DNA of 5,342 nucleotides. It comes from Bacteroidota bacterium. Its GTDB lineage: Bacteria; Bacteroidota; Bacteroidia; Flavobacteriales; Weeksellaceae. The notes under the pieces were generated by a model, which saw only the letters and a program-made list of their open reading frames with translations, did not search any database and was not told the DNA's origin. The DNA is taken from the NCBI GenBank assembly GCA_018266965.1, contig JAFDZJ010000422.1, positions 1 through 5,342 on the forward strand, in the 5' to 3' direction. How positions within the stretch are numbered: position 1 is the stretch's first letter; each line of letters begins with the position of its first letter. Made by a program: the position numbers and the translations under genes. Of this stretch, positions 1 to 5,342 are shown in pieces.

Positions 1-447
1 AAATTACAAGGAATGTCCGACCCATCTGCTCCAGCAACTAATAATTCAACTAATAATGTAGATAATTTTGAGAGAGTGGATATTCCAAACCCATCTGGTA
101 CCTATACTATCACAGTTACCCACAAGGGAACATTAACTGGAGGGATGCAACCTTATACTCTTATAGCAACCTCACAAAATATGTCGGCATTGGGTGTACA
201 AGATTTGTCTAAAAATGAAAATCAAATCTCTATTTACCCGAATCCTGCTCAAGATTTCATTTATTTTAAGAATAATAATTTGGTCGAAGCTACAGTTACA
301 ATTTTAGATATGTCTGGAAGAATAGTAACCAAAGAAAAAATTCAAGATGGTAGAATGAATGTTCAAGCTTTGACAAAGGGCGAATACATGGCTATATATA
401 AGGATAAAAAAGGAAACGAATTATCAATGAAATTTTTGAAAAAATAA
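1..447 (+). CDS. C-terminal end of a T9SS-secreted protein, probably an S8-family serine peptidase (5' partial)
   Basis: The reading frame is open from base 1 (K-L-Q-G before the first ATG at 13) and ends at TAA 445-447, so this is the last 148 codons of a longer gene; the ATG at 13 is internal. Two parts are visible. Residues about 20-60 (VDNFERVDIPNPSGTY, then ITVTHKGTL and QPYTLIATS) form a beta-rich module that I recognise from the region after the catalytic domain of flavobacterial subtilisin-like (S8) peptidases. Residues about 73-148 are a type A T9SS sorting domain: the SIYPNPAQD motif at 77-85, then VTILDMSGRIV, LTKGEYMAIY and a basic end (MKFLKK). In this family the sorting domain directs the protein through the outer membrane by type IX secretion and is normally cleaved off, leaving the protein released or surface-attached. 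The catalytic triad lies outside the window, so the peptidase call is inference; other T9SS cargo with a similar accessory domain is possible. The sorting domain itself is near certain. Confidence 0.85.
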   Translation, partial: KLQGMSDPSAPATNNSTNNVDNFERVDIPNPSGTYTITVTHKGTLTGGMQPYTLIATSQNMSALGVQDLSKNENQISIYPNPAQDFIYFKNNNLVEATVTILDMSGRIVTKEKIQDGRMNVQALTKGEYMAIYKDKKGNELSMKFLKK

Positions 448-463
448 GTCAACTAAAAAAAAA

Positions 464-494
464 TTGCGTATGTTAAATAAAATTAACATATTTG
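464..494 (+). promoter_or_regulatory. Candidate Bacteroidota-type promoter for the SusC-SusD operon
   Basis: In the 75-base gap before the SusC-like gene there is TTG at 464-466, then 20 bases, then CATATTTG at 487-494. The known Bacteroidota sigma-ABfr consensus is TTTG or TTG at about -33 and TAnnTTTG at about -7, with roughly 17-23 bases between. The -7 element matches at every fixed position except the first (C for T), and the spacing fits. Transcription would start near 499-502, leaving a leader of about 20 bases. That leader is A/T-rich without a Shine-Dalgarno sequence, which is usual in this phylum. The call is by pattern only; in such AT-rich DNA chance matches are common. Confidence 0.5.
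469..490. repeat. Perfect 8-bp inverted repeat overlapping the promoter
   Basis: TATGTTAA (469-476) and TTAACATA (483-490) are exact reverse complements separated by the 6-base ATAAAA spacer. The right arm overlaps the first four bases of the proposed -7 element (487-494). The position fits an operator for a dimeric regulator controlling the SusC-SusD operon. It could instead be a weak hairpin at the end of the upstream gene, 21 bases past its stop, but the stem has only one G-C pair per arm and is followed by TTTGTAAAAT rather than a T-run, so an intrinsic terminator is less likely. The repeat is certain; its function is not known. Confidence 0.5.
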
Positions 495-522
495 TAAAAT
501 TAAAATATTAAAATTAGTTAAT

Positions 523-3396
523 ATGAATGTAAATTTTAAAATTATTGCAACTGGAGTACTCTTTTTTATCGGTGCACAGGCTGTTGAAGCCCAAACAACG
601 AAGAAAAAAGATACTGTTGTAAAAGAAAAGAAAATTGATGAAGTAGTAATACTAGGGTATAGTAAAACTGCTACAAAACCAAAAGATGTGTCGGCAACTA
701 CAACTATTAGTGCTGATAAAATTGAAAATAGACCAAACAGCTCTGTTTTGAGTTCGCTTCAAGGTGAGGCTCCTGGTGTATTTGTAAGTACCAACTCTGG
801 GTCTCCGGGTTCTGCAAAAATTGACCTTACCATTAGAGGGGTAAGTTCTTTTACAGCATCTTCAGATCCATTGTATGTAATTGATGGTATGATGAGTAGT
901 TCTACTGAATTTAAAAATTTGAATCCATCTGACATCGAATCTATTTCAATATTGAAAGATGCCGCTGGTACTTCAATCTATGGAAATAGAGGTGCTAATG
1001 GTGTTGTAATTATCAATACCAAAAGAGGAGGTTTTAACCAAAGATTTTCAGTGTCTTATAATGGTTCTATTGGGGTAAGTACTATCCCAAATGTGGATTA
1101 TAATATGGCTAACTCTCAACAAGTATTAAGAATACAAAGAGCTGCAAACCAAGGACAAGGTGTTGGTATGACCGATGCACAAATTGATGCCTATGGTATA
1201 AATACCGATTGGAGAAAAATACTTTTTAGAACTGGTCTAACTCAATCACATGATGTGTCGATGATTTTTGGTGCTAAAAATGTTAGTAACTATACATCAT
1301 TTGGATATTTTAACCAAGAGGGTACCGTGCCAAATTCTAATTTCCAAAGATTTACTTTTAGGAATAACTTGACTGGAAAATCTTTGAATGATAGATTTAC
1401 CTATAGAGCGAATGTTGCATTGGCTTATTCTAAAAGAAATCAATTAGATGAAGAAAATAATGCTAATATTAGTAATAACTCCATACAAAACCCATTATTA
1501 GCCGTTCTTACCGGATTGCCAACTTTGGATCCAAACAAATACCAAACAGGACAACAGATGGTAAATGGTTTTGGATCTAATTTTGCTAATGGTGATGGGA
1601 TTTATTCACTATTGGATGTATTGAGAGGGAATTTGCCTAACTTATTTACTAATACGGCAATCAATGTTAATGCCTCTGCTTCTTATAAAATTACTGATGA
1701 CCTCACATTTACTAACAAAGCAAATGTTGATTACAAATACAACGAGAGGAATTTTGCAAGAGCACCTTGGTCTTATTTGGGATTAATTGTAGCGAAAAAT
1801 GCTAATACCGAATTTGGCGGTCTTGAATCATTTTCTAAAACAAGAGAATTTAATTTTCAAAATATTTCTAGTTTAAATTATCATAAAGTTGTAAATGACC
1901 TTCACACTTTTGATGTTGGTGCATATATGGATTATTTGAAAGTACACTACAATGGAACTGCTCAACAACAAAATGGTCTTAATCCACTTAACTGGGTTTT
2001 CGGAGCAGGAACAGGGTATGTACCATTCTCATCAAGTGACCCAACTAGGTATCAACCATCAATTTCTGCAAGTCAAGTAACCGCTGGATCATTGGCGTAT
2101 TTCGCAACCTTGGATTATGATTATGATTCCAAATATGGTTTCTCTGGATTAATCAGAAGAGATGGGTCTTATAGATTTGCAAGTGATAAAAAATGGGGAA
2201 CATTTTGGATGGTCTCTGGTAGATGGAATATTGATCAAGAAGATTTCATGAAAGGTTCAACATTCGATATGTTGAAATTAAGAGCTTCTTATGGTATTCA
2301 AGGTAATCAAAATGTAATTGCTGCTGCTTATGGTACTAACCCTCTTTTAGTGGGTACTAACTTGGTTAGAGACTTGTATGGAGCAGGTATGGGATATAAT
2401 AATATTAATGCTTCATACTACAATGGTACACTTACCAATCCGGATATCCAATGGGAAGAAATTAAACAACTTAATATTGGTTTAGATTATAGTCTTTGGA
2501 ATAAAAAGATTTCAGGTACTTTAGATGTATATGATAAAAGAACCAATAAATTATATAATCCTATTAATATTTCTTGGATTACTGGTACTAATTCCATTAA
2601 TGGTAATAATGGTGAATTACAAAATAGAGGTGTTGAAGCTTCTATAAAATATTCTATCATTAACAATCAAAACATTAAATGGTCTGTGTTTGCAAATGCT
2701 GCATACAACAAAAGTAAAATCTTGTCTTTGTTGAAAGATGATACTACTGGTACAATGAGAAATGTTACAGGACATATAATGAATGAGTGGTATGTAATAC
2801 CTTATGTAGGTGTTAACCAGGCTAATGGTAATCTATTGTTCTTGGATGCAAATAATAATGTAACTGAAAATCCTAATATTATTGCAGATGCTAGAGCTAC
2901 AGGAAAAAGTTATATTCCTACTTGGAATGGTGGTTTTGGTACAAAAGCCGAATACAAAGGATTTTTCTTAGATGCCAACTTCTCTTTCCAACAAGGAGCT
3001 TATAGATGGGATAACCAAATGTCTTGGGCTTATGATCCAACAACAGTTAAAAGTTCTAATGTTTCTGCAGATTTGTTAAATGCTTGGACACCAACTAATG
3101 TTGTTACTAATATACCATCACTAACTGCAAGTAATGTTTCTCTTGATGGAAATTCTGATAGATTCTTGAAAGATGCTTCTTTTATTAAATTGAAGAATAT
3201 TAGTTTGGGATATAGCGTACCTAAAACTATGTTGGAGGGTACTAATATAAAAGGATTAAAAATTTATGCACAAGCAGAAAATCTTTATACTTGGACAAAA
3301 TGGAAAGGGTATGATCCAGAACCATTGTTCAGTTCTTCAGTATCTGTTTATCCTAATCTAAAAACTATTTCGATAGGAGTAAATGTTGATTTTTAG
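523..3396 (+). CDS. SusC/RagA-family TonB-linked outer-membrane transporter
   Basis: A complete 957-residue protein. It forms the outer-membrane barrel of a SusCD importer, moving a surface-captured oligomer (glycan or peptide) into the periplasm with energy from TonB-ExbBD. A Sec signal peptide spans residues 1-23, with likely cleavage at VEA|Q. A short charged linker leads to the TonB box (IDEVVILGYSK, 38-48). The plug domain covers about 55-170 with the SusC signatures DPLYVIDGM (115-123) and LKDAAGTSIYGNRGANGVV (144-162), ending in NTKRG. The rest is the barrel, including DRFLKDASFIKLKNISLGY (879-897) and AQAENLYTWTKWKGYDPE (916-933), and a final ...GVNVDF whose terminal Phe fits outer-membrane insertion. 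The N-terminal carboxypeptidase-D-like domain found in many SusC proteins is absent, which I recall as common in Chryseobacterium relatives. The ATG at 523 is chosen because the signal peptide begins there. The SusD gene follows after 30 bases. The substrate cannot be read from the sequence. Confidence 0.96.
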   Translation: MNVNFKIIATGVLFFIGAQAVEAQTTKKKDTVVKEKKIDEVVILGYSKTATKPKDVSATTTISADKIENRPNSSVLSSLQGEAPGVFVSTNSGSPGSAKIDLTIRGVSSFTASSDPLYVIDGMMSSSTEFKNLNPSDIESISILKDAAGTSIYGNRGANGVVIINTKRGGFNQRFSVSYNGSIGVSTIPNVDYNMANSQQVLRIQRAANQGQGVGMTDAQIDAYGINTDWRKILFRTGLTQSHDVSMIFGAKNVSNYTSFGYFNQEGTVPNSNFQRFTFRNNLTGKSLNDRFTYRANVALAYSKRNQLDEENNANISNNSIQNPLLAVLTGLPTLDPNKYQTGQQMVNGFGSNFANGDGIYSLLDVLRGNLPNLFTNTAINVNASASYKITDDLTFTNKANVDYKYNERNFARAPWSYLGLIVAKNANTEFGGLESFSKTREFNFQNISSLNYHKVVNDLHTFDVGAYMDYLKVHYNGTAQQQNGLNPLNWVFGAGTGYVPFSSSDPTRYQPSISASQVTAGSLAYFATLDYDYDSKYGFSGLIRRDGSYRFASDKKWGTFWMVSGRWNIDQEDFMKGSTFDMLKLRASYGIQGNQNVIAAAYGTNPLLVGTNLVRDLYGAGMGYNNINASYYNGTLTNPDIQWEEIKQLNIGLDYSLWNKKISGTLDVYDKRTNKLYNPINISWITGTNSINGNNGELQNRGVEASIKYSIINNQNIKWSVFANAAYNKSKILSLLKDDTTGTMRNVTGHIMNEWYVIPYVGVNQANGNLLFLDANNNVTENPNIIADARATGKSYIPTWNGGFGTKAEYKGFFLDANFSFQQGAYRWDNQMSWAYDPTTVKSSNVSADLLNAWTPTNVVTNIPSLTASNVSLDGNSDRFLKDASFIKLKNISLGYSVPKTMLEGTNIKGLKIYAQAENLYTWTKWKGYDPEPLFSSSVSVYPNLKTISIGVNVDF

Positions 3397-3426
3397 TCAA
3401 TTATTAATTATAAATAATAATATACA

Positions 3427-4962
3427 ATGAAAAAAGTAAAAAGTTTTTTAATAATAGCTTTGGCTTCTATGTCTATATTGTCTTGTAAAGATGCTATTGA
3501 TATTGTACAAGCCGGAGAATTGAACGAGGCAACGGTTTTTAAAACTACCTCAGATTTAGAAAAGTATCTGAATGGTGCAATTTATGCTGGTCTAGATAAT
3601 ATGAACCAAATCAAATTTTCTGCTGTTTTTACAGACGAATTAAGCACAGCACCTACTAATACTGGTTGGGATTATGCTTTGCATCGTTATTTTTTGAATT
3701 CTGATGACAGTTATGCATCTGGTATTTGGGCAAATAATTATGCTACTATTAATAAAGTAAATAGATTGTTGAAAATTGCACAAACTATTACTCCAGCATC
3801 TACAGATATTGCTACCTATAACAACACTTTGGCTGAAGCAAGAGTGCTTAGAGCATACGCGTACCTAACTTTACAATCATATTTCACTACTAATATGAAA
3901 GATGACAACGCATTAGGTGTTATGTTATCTACTTCTGTTCCTGAGATTTATGATCAGTTACCAAGAGTAAGTAATGCAAATATTTGGGCACAAATCGAAT
4001 CCGACCTAGCTTTTGCTGATGTTAATCTTAATACATCTAATGCACAGGTTGCACCACATCCTTTTCCATTTTTTGTAAGCAAATCTTTTGTGAGTGCACT
4101 TCGTGCCAGAATGTATTTGTATAGAGGAAAATACACCCAAGCAAAACAATACGCTCAAGATGCAATAACAACTTCTGGTGTGAATTTAACAATTGCTACT
4201 CCTATCCCAACAGGGACTCCTGGAAGTCCAGCATGGAATAACTCTTTCTATAGCGAAGCAACAACCAATCCTTATAGAAAAATTTGGAATGACACTTCCA
4301 ATGGAGAATGTATTTTCGTATTGAATAGACCTATTGGTGGTGTTGGAGGAAATGTAGCTTCATTGTTTACAACCAATAAAACTGATATCGATGGTGCTGT
4401 ACTTTGGACTGTTGGTTTAAATTTGGTGAGCAACTTTAGTTCTTATACTAATGATATAAGACCTTTTGCCTTTATGGATCCTAAACAATGGACAGGTGCT
4501 GATGCTGTCTATAGAGTAATTGATAAATACCCAGGGAAAGGTACTCAAGTTCTAAAAAATAATCTTAAAATAGTAAGATTATCAGAAATGAAGTTAATCT
4601 TAGCTGAATGTGCTATTAGAGAAGCAACCCCTGATTATGTAACTGCAGCTAACTATATTAAAGAGGTTAGACAAGCAAGAAGATATTCAGGTACAGTTGC
4701 AACCCCTACTTATACTTCTATTTCTTCTGCTTTACAAGATGTTTTGAAAGAAAGAAGAGTTGAATTATGTTTCGAAGGTCAAAGATATATTGATTTAAGA
4801 AGAGTTGGTGCAGATGCTGGAGTAAGTATAGACAGAAATGCTCAAGATGATATCGTTGCTACACCTCTTACTTTGCCTATTACCGATTATAGATTTACCC
4901 TACCTATTCCAACTTCCGAAATAGCTGGTAATCCAACAATTGTACAAAATCCTGGTTATTAA
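3427..4962 (+). CDS. SusD/RagB-family substrate-binding surface lipoprotein
   Basis: A complete 511-residue lipoprotein, the lid partner of the SusC-like barrel encoded 30 bases upstream; in this family it binds substrate on the cell surface and closes over the transporter. The signal peptide MKKVKSFLIIALASMSILSC has a lipobox ending at Cys20. The residues after it (KDAID) are charged and acidic, in keeping with the export signals that bring Bacteroidota lipoproteins to the outer face. The TPR-like helical core shows EARVLRAYAYL (137-147), IWAQIESDLAFAD, ALRARMYLYRGKYTQAK (from 224) and RLSEMKLILAECAIRE. The C-terminal SusD signature is ERRVELCFEGQRYIDLRR (442-459), and the protein ends LPIPTSEIAGNPTIVQNPGY, the classic family ending. 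Length is typical (about 450-600). The Cys at 448 in the ERRxEL-FEG motif is usually a small residue such as Ala, a minor oddity. Only 18 bases separate it from the next gene, so all three are probably cotranscribed. The ligand is unknown. Confidence 0.96.
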   Translation: MKKVKSFLIIALASMSILSCKDAIDIVQAGELNEATVFKTTSDLEKYLNGAIYAGLDNMNQIKFSAVFTDELSTAPTNTGWDYALHRYFLNSDDSYASGIWANNYATINKVNRLLKIAQTITPASTDIATYNNTLAEARVLRAYAYLTLQSYFTTNMKDDNALGVMLSTSVPEIYDQLPRVSNANIWAQIESDLAFADVNLNTSNAQVAPHPFPFFVSKSFVSALRARMYLYRGKYTQAKQYAQDAITTSGVNLTIATPIPTGTPGSPAWNNSFYSEATTNPYRKIWNDTSNGECIFVLNRPIGGVGGNVASLFTTNKTDIDGAVLWTVGLNLVSNFSSYTNDIRPFAFMDPKQWTGADAVYRVIDKYPGKGTQVLKNNLKIVRLSEMKLILAECAIREATPDYVTAANYIKEVRQARRYSGTVATPTYTSISSALQDVLKERRVELCFEGQRYIDLRRVGADAGVSIDRNAQDDIVATPLTLPITDYRFTLPIPTSEIAGNPTIVQNPGY

Positions 4963-4980
4963 TTTTAAATATTTTTTATT

Positions 4981-5342
4981 ATGAAAAATTTCATTAAATC
5001 TATATTGCCTTTATTATTATTCTCAATAGTAATGATAGGCTGTAAAAAAGAAGATCAACGTACTGATGATGGTGATTCTTTATTGCACGTTGATAAACCT
5101 AGTCAAACTGCTTTTGTCAAATTAAATCAAAACAATGCAGATTACAAACTAACATTTGGTACTACCAAAGTTGTTTCTAATGATAATTCTGCGGAATTGG
5201 TATATTTGCCTAACGATCCAGAAAATACAGCTGTATTAGGAACTGATTTTACAATTGTAAAAGGTACTAGCATTTTATCAGCAGGACAATCTCTTGGTAA
5301 TTTCATAATCAATGTAAAAGAAACCGCTGCGAATGCAAACAA
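4981..5342 (+). CDS. Putative surface lipoprotein with a Calx-beta-like segment (3' partial)
   Basis: The frame opens with ATG at 4981, 18 bases after the SusD-like stop, and stays open for 120 codons to the window end. The N-terminus is a lipoprotein signal: MKN, a hydrophobic stretch (FIKSILPLLLFSIVMIG) and Cys21. Met at -3 is slightly off the usual lipobox, but IGC fits. KKEDQRTDDGD follows, a charged, acid-rich stretch consistent with surface display in this phylum. From about residue 42 the pattern is beta-sandwich-like: AFVKLNQ, then AVLGTDFTIVKGTSILSAGQ and NFIINVKETA (about 88-116). The order 'G-T-D-F/Y ... S-A-G-Q/E ... I-I-V' resembles Calx-beta and related domains found in lipoproteins encoded after SusD genes. 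Its likely role is an accessory surface protein that helps bind the substrate of this importer; that is inference from position and fold pattern. I do not recognise a specific family, and a C-terminal catalytic or binding domain could lie beyond the window. Confidence 0.82.
   Translation, partial: MKNFIKSILPLLLFSIVMIGCKKEDQRTDDGDSLLHVDKPSQTAFVKLNQNNADYKLTFGTTKVVSNDNSAELVYLPNDPENTAVLGTDFTIVKGTSILSAGQSLGNFIINVKETAANAN

Noticed and set aside
13..447. A stand-alone small protein starting at the ATG at 13
   Set aside because: The same frame is open upstream to base 1 with sensible codons, there is no signal peptide after this ATG although the protein carries a T9SS sorting domain, and the first residues fit the middle of a protease accessory domain. 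It is the tail of a longer gene.
469..500. Intrinsic terminator for the upstream protease-like gene
   Set aside because: The inverted repeat has one G-C pair per arm and is followed by TTTGTAAAAT instead of a T-tract, so hairpin stability and release signal are both poor; the promoter/operator reading fits better.
3400..3418. Inverted repeat ATTATT / AATAAT between the SusC-like and SusD-like genes
   Set aside because: The arms are short and purely A/T in a 30-base AT-only stretch, as expected by chance. It has no T-run and would not stop transcription, so the genes still look cotranscribed.
3954..4136. Minus-strand open frame of 60 codons
   Set aside because: It lies entirely within the SusD-like gene, opposite its conserved helical motifs, and shows no recognisable domain or start context.
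5142..5342. Minus-strand open frame of 66 codons reaching the window edge
   Set aside because: It is antisense to the third lipoprotein gene, whose + strand frame has a clear lipoprotein signal and operon position; the minus frame shows no recognisable motif.

Overview
The window is AT-rich and fully coding on the + strand. It looks like a chromosomal segment of a Bacteroidota member, most likely class Flavobacteriia and probably near the Chryseobacterium/Weeksellaceae group. Three things support this: a type IX secretion (T9SS) C-terminal sorting domain, an adjacent SusC/SusD pair, and a promoter-like TTG ... (N)nnTTTG signal in place of E. coli-type elements. The family-level placement rests on the SusC N-terminus (signal peptide followed almost directly by the TonB box) and is an inference.

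Layout. Bases 1-447 hold the 3' end of a secreted protein, probably an S8 (subtilisin-like) serine peptidase: a short beta-rich accessory domain followed by a T9SS type A sorting domain. A 75-base gap (448-522) carries a candidate promoter and an 8-bp perfect inverted repeat that overlaps its -7 element. Then come a complete SusC/RagA-family TonB-dependent outer-membrane transporter (523-3396), a complete SusD/RagB-family surface lipoprotein (3427-4962) and the first 120 residues of a third lipoprotein with a Calx-beta-like segment (4981 to the window end). The last three genes are separated by only 30 and 18 bases with no terminator-like structure, so they read as one operon.

How they work together. 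SusC is the outer-membrane barrel, energised from the inner membrane through TonB. SusD is the lid that captures substrate on the cell surface. The third lipoprotein sits where accessory surface-binding proteins of such loci are usually encoded. No glycoside hydrolase, sulfatase, sensor or anti-sigma gene is visible, so the substrate cannot be named. The upstream secreted protease-like gene makes a peptide or protein-derived substrate possible (as for RagAB), but the promoter between them suggests separate transcription units.

This is an ordinary nutrient-uptake locus for the phylum. I found no sign of a mobile element, CRISPR array, RNA gene or new type of system. The points most worth a second look are the palindrome over the susC-like promoter, the unidentified third lipoprotein, and the short SusC N-terminus.
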